From: DSUN01 sp035527715 | GTDB taxonomy: Bacteria; Planctomycetota; PUPC01; DSUN01 | DNA: 64,000 nt | Reading direction: 5' to 3' | Assembly: GCA_035527715.1 (NCBI GenBank) | Contig: DATKZY010000096.1 | Span: 62,001-126,000, forward strand | In this document: positions 1 through 7,690 of the stretch, piece by piece | Layout: each line of letters begins with the position of its first letter | How positions within the stretch are numbered: the stretch's first letter is position 1 | Notes under the pieces: generated by a model | Seen by the model: the letters and a program-made list of their open reading frames with translations, nothing else | Told to the model about the DNA's origin: nothing | The model's database searches: none | Translations under genes and position numbers: made by a program

Positions 1-168
1 GGCGCGGACGACCGCGGTGGCGAGGTCGGGCGGCGAGCCGTCGGTGTGGGCCTGCGCGAGGGCGACGACGGCGGTCATGCGCCGCACGGCGAGAAACAGC
101 CCGAGGGCCGGCCCGCCGAACGTGACGGCCAGCCCGGCGATCAGGGCGAAGAAGTGAGCTTTCTTCAT
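1..168 (-). CDS. MotA/TolQ/ExbB-like protein, N-terminal fragment (runs off the left edge)
   Basis: Only the first 56 codons are present; the rest lies beyond the left edge. The fragment opens with MKKAHFFALIAGLAVTFGG, a hydrophobic helix over about residues 5-29, then a short basic turn (RRM) and an amphipathic stretch with a DGSPPDLA turn. A membrane helix followed by this kind of segment resembles the MotA/TolQ/ExbB proton-channel family, but 56 residues are too few to be sure. The ATG is supported by GGAG 6 nt upstream. It diverges from the plus-strand module that follows. It could instead be another small inner-membrane protein. Confidence 0.5.
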   Translation of the reverse strand, partial: MKKAHFFALIAGLAVTFGGPALGLFLAVRRMTAVVALAQAHTDGSPPDLATAVVRA

Positions 169-240
169 CCTCGGCTCCAAGGGGGTAACCGGGGGAATCC
201 TACCATGAACCGCAGCGCGCGGCAAACGCCCCCGGCCAGG

Positions 241-293
241 GGTCACATCTTCATTTCGCACATGGCGGCTATGTGCCAAGTGAAGATGTAACC
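241..293. repeat. Long imperfect palindrome (hairpin)
   Basis: The arms 245-263 and 271-289 are 19 nt each with two mismatches around a 7-nt loop (GGCGGCT). Outer GGT/ACC bases extend the dyad to about 23 bp. The left arm reads ACATCTTCATTTCGCACAT. There is no T-run, so it is not a classic terminator. It lies between two divergent genes and looks like a REP or MITE-type intergenic element. Confidence 0.75.
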
Positions 294-336
294 CCGGCGT
301 GCGGCCCGCGGGCAGCGATTCTCGCCGTGCGCCGTG

Positions 337-365
337 TTGCAAAGGAGGTGGGGCGCTAGTATAAT
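337..365 (+). promoter_or_regulatory. Sigma-70-type promoter for the TPR-ATPase operon
   Basis: TTGCAA (337-342), a 17-bp spacer, then a perfect TATAAT (360-365). Transcription would begin near 372, so the downstream gene must start after that point. This rules out an upstream in-frame start at 334 and supports the TTG at 418. Confidence 0.75.
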
Positions 366-417
366 CGGGAGCCTGCGTGGGTGTGTCCTCCGCGCGTGGG
401 GCGTTGGAGACAGAGCG

Positions 418-2904
418 TTGGCAGGGTTCACGTTCGTTGGCCGCGAGGCTCAAGTCGCCGCGTTCCGGCAGATGCTGGAGCGCCCGGAGGGGGAGGCGCT
501 GCTGGTGGCGGGCGCGGAGGGCTGCGGCAAGTCGCACCTGCTGCGTCAGTTGCGGCACGAGGCCGAGCGCGTGGGACGCCACGTGGTGCTGCACTGCTGC
601 CTGGGGCACCTGCTGGACGCGGACCTGCGGCAGTATGCCATCCTGAGCTCGGTGGCGGCGGCCCATGAGCCGGCCGCGCTGCACGCGGGGGGGATGCCGT
701 CGGAGAGAGGCCCCGCGGGGCGGCTGGTGCCCAATCCCCGCGAGTTCTTCGGCCACCTGCTGGGCGAGGACCACCGCCCCGTGAGCGAGAAGCTGCTGGG
801 GCTGCTCTCGGTGGCCTCGGGCCACCTGGCCCCCGAGAGCCGCCTCGTGCTGCTGCTCGACCTGGGGCGCGCCCAGAGCGGGAATGCCTTTCCCGTGGAG
901 TACCTGACCCGGCGCCTGCCCGAGAACGTGAAGCTGGTGATCGCGGCAGGCGTGGTCCCCGAGGGTTTGGCCGACCTGCGGAACGCGGCGATCGTGCCCG
1001 AGCTGCCGCCCTTCGGCGAGGCAGAGGTCGCGCGGCTGCTGGACTTCCATCTGCCGCGCGGGACGGCGGTGCAGCCGCTGGCGGCGGTGGCCCTCGAGGT
1101 GTTCCAGGGCTCCCCCCTGCTGACCGATCTGGCGGCGAAGCTGGTCGCGGACTCGGCGAGCCCCGCGGCCGCCCTGGGCACCCTGCCGGCGTCGGCCCCG
1201 GACCTCTGCCAGCAACTGCTGGCCCACCTGAGCGAGGAGCAGCGCGCGCTGGTGGACTGCCTGGCCCGCGTGCCGTCGGGGCTGGATGCGACGGCGCTGC
1301 GCGTGCTGCTGGGCCTCTCGGAGGCGGATCTCCAGCGGCTGTTGCTGTGCGAGGAGATCCGCAACGTGGTGGTGCTGCAGCGCGGGCCGCGGGGCATCGA
1401 TGCCTGCCTCTCCCACGAGAGCCTGGGCGACCTGTACCTCGGCGAGAAGGACCCGCAGACCGCGGTCTTCCACAAGCGCGTGGCCGCGCACTTCCTGGGC
1501 CTCGTGCACAAGGACCCCCACCACGTCGAGGCCCTCAGCGCGCATTCCTACCACATCCGGCTCTCGGGCGACCCCACGCAGTTCATGCAGGACTTTCCCA
1601 GGACTCTCAGGCTCAAGCAGGGCCTGGGCCTCCTGCACCTGCTGGCCAGCGAGTACCGGCTGCTGCTGATGTGGTCCAGGACGAGCGACACCCCGATCAA
1701 CCGCGCGCTGTGCACGGCCAACCTCGCCCGCATCTACCAGCAGCTCGGGGCGCACCAGGAGGCCCTCCGGCACCACAAGGAGGCCCTCGACACCTATCAG
1801 AAGCAGCGCGACCGCAGCGGCACGGCCGTGCAGCTCGGCTGCATCGCCTCGGCGCTGTGCGACCTCGGGCACCACGACGAGGCCATCAAGTCGCTCCAGC
1901 AGGCCATGGCCATCAACGAGGCCCTGGGCAGCAAGGCGGCCCTGGCCTCGGACCTCACGAGCCTGGGGACGCTTCAGGAGCGCCTGGGGCGCCTTCACGA
2001 CGCCCTGCACTCGCACCAGCGGGCGCTCGACCTCTATCGCGGCCTCAAGGACGAGTTGGACGCCGCGACCCAGCTCAGCCGCATCGCGGCCATCCACCGC
2101 AAGCTCGGCAACCGGCGCGAGGCCGTGGCCCGGTTCCAGGAGGCCTGGCGCCTCAACAGCCGCAACGGCGCCGCGCGGGCCGAGATTGACGACCTGTGCA
2201 ACCTCGGCTTCGTCTTCGAGGAACTCAAGGAGACGGGCAAGGCCGTCACCTGCGTGCAGCAGGCCATCGAGCTGGACCACTCGCTGGGCGACCGCCACGC
2301 GGAGGGCAGCCACCTGCGCATCCTGGGCTCCATGCACCTCGAGCAGCACGAGCCCGCCGAAGCGGTGCGGTGCCTCGAGCAGGCGGTCACGCTCGCCCGG
2401 TCGTTCGGCGACCCGGGCGGCGAGGCGGCCGGGCTGCTCGCCCTGGCCAAGGCCCAGCGCGCCGCGGGCCGCCCGGCCGACGCCCGGCAGGCCCTCGAGC
2501 AGGCCGCGGCTCTCGCCGCGCGCCTGAGCGATGCCGACACGGCAGAGCAGGTGCGCACCGCCCTCGGAGAACTCGGCAGCGCGTCCGGCGAGCAGGTGGA
2601 GTCCCAGGAGAAGGAGGAGTCCGAGTCGGGCGCGTCGAAGGCCGCCGCCGACGCGCCCGCCGTGGAACCTCCGCCCGAGGAGGTGGGCATCGAGGAGGCC
2701 CACACCCCGCTCGCCGAGGAGCCCGAGTTGGTCCCCGCGGCGGAAGCCGCCGAGATCCTCGGCGGCGAGGACGTGGCGGCCCTGCGCGCCGAGCTTGCCG
2801 AGGCCCGCCGCGAGATCGCCGAGCTCAAGGCCGAAGTCGAGCAACAGAAGCAGATCGCGGACGCCCTCAAGGAAGTCATGGCCAAGGCCATGCAAGACCG
2901 CTGA
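418..2904 (+). CDS. AAA/STAND-like ATPase with seven TPRs and a C-terminal coiled coil
   Basis: The 828-residue protein starts MAGFTFVGREAQ, the GRE-x-Q opening of STAND/AAA_16-type NTPases. A P-loop (AGAEGCGKSH, residues 31-40) and a Walker-B-like strand (LVLLLDLG) follow. A winged-helix-like middle leads into seven consecutive TPRs of exactly 40 residues each (about 428-708), then an acidic linker and a coiled coil (about 785-828). I chose the TTG at 418 because GGAGA lies 7 nt upstream and a consensus promoter overlaps the earlier in-frame codons. The architecture is a nucleotide-driven switch with a peptide- or protein-sensing TPR arm and no obvious effector domain. It heads a run with an MshEN protein and a receiver/RsbW protein. 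Family assignment is confident; the function is inferred. Confidence 0.85.
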   Translation: MAGFTFVGREAQVAAFRQMLERPEGEALLVAGAEGCGKSHLLRQLRHEAERVGRHVVLHCCLGHLLDADLRQYAILSSVAAAHEPAALHAGGMPSERGPAGRLVPNPREFFGHLLGEDHRPVSEKLLGLLSVASGHLAPESRLVLLLDLGRAQSGNAFPVEYLTRRLPENVKLVIAAGVVPEGLADLRNAAIVPELPPFGEAEVARLLDFHLPRGTAVQPLAAVALEVFQGSPLLTDLAAKLVADSASPAAALGTLPASAPDLCQQLLAHLSEEQRALVDCLARVPSGLDATALRVLLGLSEADLQRLLLCEEIRNVVVLQRGPRGIDACLSHESLGDLYLGEKDPQTAVFHKRVAAHFLGLVHKDPHHVEALSAHSYHIRLSGDPTQFMQDFPRTLRLKQGLGLLHLLASEYRLLLMWSRTSDTPINRALCTANLARIYQQLGAHQEALRHHKEALDTYQKQRDRSGTAVQLGCIASALCDLGHHDEAIKSLQQAMAINEALGSKAALASDLTSLGTLQERLGRLHDALHSHQRALDLYRGLKDELDAATQLSRIAAIHRKLGNRREAVARFQEAWRLNSRNGAARAEIDDLCNLGFVFEELKETGKAVTCVQQAIELDHSLGDRHAEGSHLRILGSMHLEQHEPAEAVRCLEQAVTLARSFGDPGGEAAGLLALAKAQRAAGRPADARQALEQAAALAARLSDADTAEQVRTALGELGSASGEQVESQEKEESESGASKAAADAPAVEPPPEEVGIEEAHTPLAEEPELVPAAEAAEILGGEDVAALRAELAEARREIAELKAEVEQQKQIADALKEVMAKAMQDR

Positions 2905-2927
2905 GCCCGAATCCCGGAGTGCTGGCC

Positions 2928-3740
2928 ATGCTCAAGTGGCTGTTCGCACGCAAGCACAAGAGGCCAAGTGGCCCCGAGCCCGAACGCACGCCGCACGCGG
3001 CCGCCGCGGCGGCCCCCGCCAGCCGGCCCGAGGCCCCGACGCCGCTGCCCCTGGAACCCGCACCCCTGCCCCCTGCCGAGGACGCGCACAGCCGCACGGC
3101 CGACGACGTGCTCCGCATGCTCGCCACGGGCGACGAGACCCCGCCCCCCGGGGAAGCCGTCGAGGAGCCGGTGGACCCCAACCTGGGGCGGCACCTGCTC
3201 GCCGAGGGGCCGGTCACGCGGGAGTTCCTCCACCAGCAGCTCGCGGTGAGCGGCAAGGCCGACTCGTATCTGGGCCACCTGCTCGCCACCGTGCACGCCC
3301 CGGGCGAAGCGCGGCTCGTCAGGCTGCTCGCGGTGGACTATCGCGTGCCGGACGTGGACCTGAAGCAGTGCAAGATTCCCATCGCGGTGGCACGCCTCGT
3401 GCCGCTGGAGATCCTGACCAAGTACAAGATGATCCCCATCGACCGGATCGGCGACCTGTTGTGCGTCGCGTTCGCGGGCGAGGTCAACCCGAAGGCCACG
3501 GAGGCGGTCCGCCGAGCCACGGGGCTGCGCGTGAAGGCGCTCCGATGCCCCCCGCACCACATCGAAATCCTGTTGAGGCGGCTCATGCACGAGCCTGCTG
3601 CCGCCAAGCCGGCCGTCCAGGCCGTCCGCGCCCTCCCCATCTCGGATGCCGAGTACGAGGAGGCGGCCCGCGGGCCGGAGGACCGGTGGGAGGCCGTCCA
3701 CGCCTCGCGAGGCCCACTCCGCGCCGTGCGGATTGCCTAG
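2928..3740 (+). CDS. Stand-alone MshEN (GspE/PilB N-terminal) domain protein
   Basis: The protein has 270 residues. The first 75 or so are basic then rich in Pro/Ala, starting MLKWLFARKHK. The rest resembles the T2SSE_N/MshEN domain: two LGxxLL modules (LGRHLLAEGPVTREFL and YLGHLLATVHAPGEARL), then a VPDVDL/IPIAVARLVPLEIL segment and DLLCVAFAGEVNPKATEAVRRATG. In secretion ATPases this domain precedes the motor and in some binds cyclic di-GMP, but no ATPase follows here. The first module has Asn where the canonical motif has Arg. The ATG has GGAG 8 nt upstream; an in-frame GTG at 2919 overlaps that GGAG. It sits 23 nt after the TPR-ATPase, so the two are probably co-transcribed. Confidence 0.75.
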   Translation: MLKWLFARKHKRPSGPEPERTPHAAAAAAPASRPEAPTPLPLEPAPLPPAEDAHSRTADDVLRMLATGDETPPPGEAVEEPVDPNLGRHLLAEGPVTREFLHQQLAVSGKADSYLGHLLATVHAPGEARLVRLLAVDYRVPDVDLKQCKIPIAVARLVPLEILTKYKMIPIDRIGDLLCVAFAGEVNPKATEAVRRATGLRVKALRCPPHHIEILLRRLMHEPAAAKPAVQAVRALPISDAEYEEAARGPEDRWEAVHASRGPLRAVRIA

Positions 3741-3837
3741 GAGCCTGTCCGAGAATCCGCGTGAGGCTGCGACGCCGGCGATTCTGGCCGCACGCGAGGC
3801 AGGCGGCACCCCACGACACCAGGGATTGCACACAGCC

Positions 3838-4686
3838 ATGGGAGACACTGACCCCGCCGGCGCCGCGAAGCGCTGCATCCTCCTGGCCGTCCCCGAGGAC
3901 GGCCTTTTCGCGCCCATCATCCAGGCGGCACTCACCCGCGGCGGGTGGGAGGCGCGCCTGGTGGACGGTGCCGAGGCCCTCCTGGCCGCGGCCGAGGAGC
4001 GCCGAGCGGCCCTGGTGGTGCTCGACATGGGGCACCGCTGGGCCCAGGAGGCCCTGGAGGCCCTGAAGATTCAGGCGGAGACCAACTGGGTGCCGGTGGT
4101 GGCCCTGTTCCCGCGCGAGCGCGACCCGCGCCGCCCCCAGGAGCTCCGCGTGCGGGCCGACGTCGAGCTGGTCGAGCCGGTCGCCATCCACGACCTCGTC
4201 GCCGCGGCCGAGAGCAAGGCCATCCGCTCCAGCCAGCCGCCTTCGGCCCGGAAGGTGCGCATGATCCTGCCCAGCCGCCCGGCCGACCTCGCGCGCGCCG
4301 TCGAGCTCACCGTGCCGCTCCTGCACGCCAGCGGCCTCGACGAGGCGGCCCAGGCCTCCCTCCAGGCCGCACTCCGCGAGGCCATCGGCAACGCCATCCA
4401 GCACGGAAACCGCCGCGACCCCGCCAAGAGCGTCCGCGTCGAGTACCGCCAGAACCCCGCCGCCGTCACCCTCGCCGTGCGCGACGAAGGCCCCGGCTTC
4501 GACGCCGAGCACTACCTGCGCCTGGCCGCGGCCACCGACGCCGCCGCCGCCGCGCGCAACCGACACGCCGAAGGCGGCCAGGGCGGACTCGGCATCCTCA
4601 TGCTCACCCGCCTCACCGACCGCGTGCGCTACAACAAGGCGGGCAATCTCGTCAACCTCACCAAGTTCGTCCGACGCCGCAGTTGA
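3838..4686 (+). CDS. Degenerate receiver fused to an RsbW/SpoIIAB-type serine kinase domain
   Basis: The protein has 282 residues. Residues 10-125 have the pattern of a response-regulator receiver with Asp63 (VVLDMG) at the phosphorylation position. The acidic pair is weak (VPED) and the conserved Lys is Glu113 (LVEPV), so phosphorylation may be lost. Residues 145-282 form a HATPase_c domain of the anti-sigma kinase class: N-box REAIGNAIQHGN (180-191), G1 DEGPGFD (216-222) and G2 GGQGGLGILM (246-255). Such domains phosphorylate anti-sigma-antagonists or bind sigma factors. Neither partner is visible nearby. The ATG has only a weak AGGG upstream. The gene follows the MshEN gene by about 100 bp. 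Confidence 0.8.
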   Translation: MGDTDPAGAAKRCILLAVPEDGLFAPIIQAALTRGGWEARLVDGAEALLAAAEERRAALVVLDMGHRWAQEALEALKIQAETNWVPVVALFPRERDPRRPQELRVRADVELVEPVAIHDLVAAAESKAIRSSQPPSARKVRMILPSRPADLARAVELTVPLLHASGLDEAAQASLQAALREAIGNAIQHGNRRDPAKSVRVEYRQNPAAVTLAVRDEGPGFDAEHYLRLAAATDAAAAARNRHAEGGQGGLGILMLTRLTDRVRYNKAGNLVNLTKFVRRRS

Positions 4687-4777
4687 ATTCCCTGCCCCAT
4701 AGTTGTACTCTATGGATACGCTGGATCGCTCCAGGCCACCTTTGTCGCGGCGCGGTCGCGCCCGGAGGAGATTGGAC

Positions 4778-7240
4778 ATGACGACGATGCCATTTCGGAT
4801 CTCGGGTTTCGGATTTCGGACTGACAATCGCCCATCCGCAATCCGCAATCGGCAATGGTGGCTCCTGGCCTGCCTCGGCCTCTGCTGCCTGCTCACCCCC
4901 TGCGTCCCCGCGCGAGCCGCCACCTGCGTGGACCAGGCCATACAGCAGGTCGTGGCCCAACTCGAGGACGGCGCTCCCGAGGAAACCATCAACGGCATCG
5001 CCATCTGGCTCTGGCTCGACGACAAGCTCCCCGAGCCCGTGCGCCGCGCCTTCCGCGACGACCTCGAGATCGCGCTCATCAACTCCCCCCGCTTCCAGTA
5101 CTTCAACCGCGACCGCTTCCGCCAAATCCTCCGCGAGCACCAGGTCACCCTCGCCCAGGTCGCCGACCCCGCCACCATGAAGGCATTCGCCGCCGCGGGC
5201 ATTGACGGCTTCCTCTCCATCGAGGTGCTCGACACCTCCTTCGCGCACCCCGAGTTCCAGGAGCAGGACGCCTATTGCGTCATCCTTGCCAAGCTCACCG
5301 ACGCGAAGACCGCCTCGATCGCCTGGGCCAACTTCATCGAAGGCGCCAACCCCGTGGCCCTCAAGGCACTCCTGGGCGACGTGCGAGCCGCCAAGGGCTC
5401 GACCCGCTACCGCGAGCTGGCCACGGCCATCGCCGAGAGCCTCCGCAAGGCCGACCCCCTCCAGCCGCCCCCCGCTCCCGCCGAGGGCGCCGAGCCCGAC
5501 CCCACCGCCCCCGCCCCTGCCCCTGCCCCCGCTCCCGAGGCCGCCGAGGAGACCGAGCCCGCCCCCAAGGTCATCACCCTCTCCACCCCCGCCAAGGACG
5601 GCTCCGCCGGCATCGGCGTCCAGAACCCCATCAACGCCTCCTTCGACCTCAAGGCCTTCCAGGACGAGCTCCTCGTCGCCGTCTCGAAGACGCGAAACCA
5701 CGCCTACGTGGACCCCACGCACATCGCGCGCCTGGTCGCGGCGTGGACCCGCGACAGCGAGGCGACCGCCACGGCGAACAAGCAGTCGCTCGCCCAGGCA
5801 TTCGCCCTCGACGGCTATCTGTTTGGGGAAATCCGCAGCGCCGACGACCGCTCCATCGAGCTCTCCATGCGCCTGACCAGCCTCGCCGATGGCTCCGAGG
5901 CCTGGGCCGGCAAGTTCCACGGCGCCGACTCCTTCCTCCAGATCGAGCCCAAGCCCCTGCCCGATCCCCCCGTGCCACGCGAGGACCCCAAGGAGCCGGC
6001 CCCGCTGACCCTCGAGGACATCGAGCGCCCCCTCAAGCCCCCCGTCCCGCAGCCCGAGCTCCTTCCCCTGCCCGAAATCCCCGCCCCGCCCCGATGCTTC
6101 AACCCCCTCGCCGCGCTCCTCTACCTCCCCATCGGCCTCCCGCGCGACGCACTCGACGCCGTGTTCATGACCACCGACCGCGTCCCGCTCCTCGGCGCCG
6201 CCACCTCGGCCCTCTACCGCTACAGCGGCCTCTCCCTCCTGTGCCGGGCCGGCACCCACGAACGCTTCCGCGAGGACATCACGACCGGCCGCGCCCTGAC
6301 CTTTGGGCAACTCGCCTCGACCGACCCCTTCCCCACCTTCTTCCCCCTCGTCGCCTCCGCCCGCAGCGCGCCCGGCGGCACCTCCAACTACATCCTCCAG
6401 CTCTCGCTCGGCACCCTCACGGCCTTCGACCTCCTCGACGCCACCTACTCGGTCCTCGACCGCACGCCCCTCGTCGGCACCCTCACCACCCCCATCACGC
6501 TCCCGCTCAACTACGGCTGGCGCCTCGTCCCCGACAACCACCAGGCCTACCTCGACGAGATCACCCCCGGCCGGCCCGAGAACCGCCTCACCTTCGGCTC
6601 CCTCGACACCCAGCAGCCCTGGTCCCTCCTCCCCAACGCACGCTCCTGGCTCTTCACCTTCTCCACCCCGTGGGGCAAGACGCACACCTACGGCGACTAC
6701 GCACGCCGCCACGACGACGCCGTGAAGGCCAACGAGAAGCTCATCGCCGACTGGCTCGCCAAGGAGGAGGACCGCAAGAAGTACAACGACGAGGCCCTCA
6801 AGACCCTTCGCCAGCGCAACGCCGACCTCCAGCGCCGGTACCAGCAGGAGCTCGAGGCCACCCACCGCGACAACGACGCCGCGCTCCAGCGCTACCACAA
6901 CGACAAGAAGGCGGCCGAGGAGCACAACCTGCGGGCCAAGACCCTCAACGCCATCTCCCAGAGCGTCCTCGACCTCCCGGGCGCCCTCGTCCCCAAGCCC
7001 CCGCGGCCCGCCATCCCGGCCAGGCCGCGCCCGCGCCCCGTCCCCAAGCCCCCTGTCACCCCGCCCGCGACGCCCCCCGCGACCCCCGCGGTCACCCCGG
7101 CTCCCGCACCGGCCCCCGCGCCGGCCCCCGCTCCGAGGCCGAGGCCCAGGCCTGCCCCCGTCCCGGCCCCGAAGGTCAAGCCGAAGGCCGCGCCGGAGCC
7201 CGAGGAGCCCGCCCCCAAGGCCAAAGCCCCAGCCGAGTGA
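4778..7240 (+). CDS. Large exported protein with two CsgG/FlgO-like domains, coiled coil and Pro/Ala-rich tail
   Basis: The protein has 820 residues. A signal-peptide core (WWLLACLGLCCLLTP, from about residue 27) is preceded by an unusual 26-residue n-region encoded by a dispersed repeat. Residues about 70-160 (LEIALINSPRFQYFNRDRFRQ onward) and about 285-385 each resemble the fold of CsgG, FlgO and LpoB lipoproteins. A hydrophobic region with repeated DALDAVFMTTDRVPLLG-type phrases follows, then a charged coiled coil (about 645-727) and a tail of PAPAPA/RPRP repeats. GGAGG lies 9 nt before the ATG. It is last in the plus-strand run and presumably an envelope component. No precise function can be assigned. 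Confidence 0.75.
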   Translation: MTTMPFRISGFGFRTDNRPSAIRNRQWWLLACLGLCCLLTPCVPARAATCVDQAIQQVVAQLEDGAPEETINGIAIWLWLDDKLPEPVRRAFRDDLEIALINSPRFQYFNRDRFRQILREHQVTLAQVADPATMKAFAAAGIDGFLSIEVLDTSFAHPEFQEQDAYCVILAKLTDAKTASIAWANFIEGANPVALKALLGDVRAAKGSTRYRELATAIAESLRKADPLQPPPAPAEGAEPDPTAPAPAPAPAPEAAEETEPAPKVITLSTPAKDGSAGIGVQNPINASFDLKAFQDELLVAVSKTRNHAYVDPTHIARLVAAWTRDSEATATANKQSLAQAFALDGYLFGEIRSADDRSIELSMRLTSLADGSEAWAGKFHGADSFLQIEPKPLPDPPVPREDPKEPAPLTLEDIERPLKPPVPQPELLPLPEIPAPPRCFNPLAALLYLPIGLPRDALDAVFMTTDRVPLLGAATSALYRYSGLSLLCRAGTHERFREDITTGRALTFGQLASTDPFPTFFPLVASARSAPGGTSNYILQLSLGTLTAFDLLDATYSVLDRTPLVGTLTTPITLPLNYGWRLVPDNHQAYLDEITPGRPENRLTFGSLDTQQPWSLLPNARSWLFTFSTPWGKTHTYGDYARRHDDAVKANEKLIADWLAKEEDRKKYNDEALKTLRQRNADLQRRYQQELEATHRDNDAALQRYHNDKKAAEEHNLRAKTLNAISQSVLDLPGALVPKPPRPAIPARPRPRPVPKPPVTPPATPPATPAVTPAPAPAPAPAPAPRPRPRPAPVPAPKVKPKAAPEPEEPAPKAKAPAE
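4791..4858. repeat. Dispersed repeat embedded in a signal-peptide coding region
   Basis: Tandem units of the type GGATTTCGGA are followed by ATCCGCAATCCGCAATCGG. Read in frame it encodes PFRISGFGFRTDNRPSAIRN, low-complexity sequence unlike a normal signal-peptide n-region. A degenerate relative (GCGGATGGCCGATT ... GGAATCGGCAATGGG) lies at about 36447-36492, between genes. Confidence 0.65.
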
Positions 7241-7257
7241 TGGCCTCTTGATGAAGA

Positions 7258-7318
7258 CCGCCTAAAGGCCGAACTACCAACAGGTTGCGACCTGGTTCGT
7301 AGTTCGGCCTTTAGGCGG
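7258..7318. repeat. Perfect 20-bp-arm palindrome, possible terminator
   Basis: Arms 7258-7277 and 7299-7318 are perfectly complementary over 20 bp, and the right arm contains GTAGTTCGGCCTTTAGGCGG. The 21-nt loop can form a second small stem (CAGGT/ACCTG). It begins 17 nt after the stop of the CsgG-like gene. With no T-run, it fits a dispersed palindromic element used as a 3-prime-end structure better than a standard terminator. Confidence 0.8.
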
Positions 7319-7370
7319 AAATGACCCGCAACGGCTCCATGCTGCCGAGAATCGCCATTCTAGCGATCTC

Positions 7371-7391
7371 GCGCCCCCTCCGAGGGGGCGC
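7371..7391. repeat. GC-rich hairpin
   Basis: GCGCCCCCTC and GAGGGGGCGC form a perfect 10-bp stem around one base. It is followed by AAGAAGGGG, and similar GCGCCCC words recur 50 and 210 bp later. Confidence 0.6.
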
Positions 7392-7591
7392 AAGAAGGGG
7401 TACGCCCCCGAATTCCGCTGAGAATCGCCATTTCATCCATCTTGCGCCCCTGCGCGTGCCCACACATGCGCACGACGATATGACCCGGGCCACGCGGCCA
7501 CACGCCTCTCGCGCCAGCCGTAAAGCATTGGAGATTGGACGGTTACGGAACTCACGGCTCCCCGCTATCCCGCGTCCGTGCCCCCGGGCGG

Positions 7592-7638
7592 CCCCCATCT
7601 TGCGCCCCACGAAGCGGCAGGGGGGCGCAAGATGGGGG
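7592..7638. repeat. Perfect 17-bp-arm hairpin
   Basis: CCCCCATCTTGCGCCCC (7592-7608) pairs perfectly with 7622-7638 across a 13-nt loop. It shares the CTTGCGCCCC word with neighbouring intergenic sequence, suggesting one palindromic family at this site. Confidence 0.75.
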
Positions 7639-7690
7639 CCGACGCAGCGGAGCCTCCCGCCGCGCACCCCCGCCGTCCCGCCGCCGCCTG

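Noticed and set aside
334..417. Upstream extension of the TPR-ATPase gene
   Set aside because: The segment contains a consensus promoter and no domain; the TTG at 418 has a ribosome-binding site.
2034..4028. Minus-strand 664-codon frame
   Set aside because: It overlaps three plus-strand genes with recognisable domains and has Ser/Arg/Ala-rich shadow composition.
4658..6925. Minus-strand 755-codon frame rich in Gly/Val/Glu
   Set aside because: It mirrors the CsgG-like gene on the other strand; repeated GVG/GEE strings reflect codon bias, not a protein.
7258..7318. Intrinsic terminator
   Set aside because: The stem is long and perfect but no T-run follows, so I list it as a palindromic repeat that may still end transcripts.
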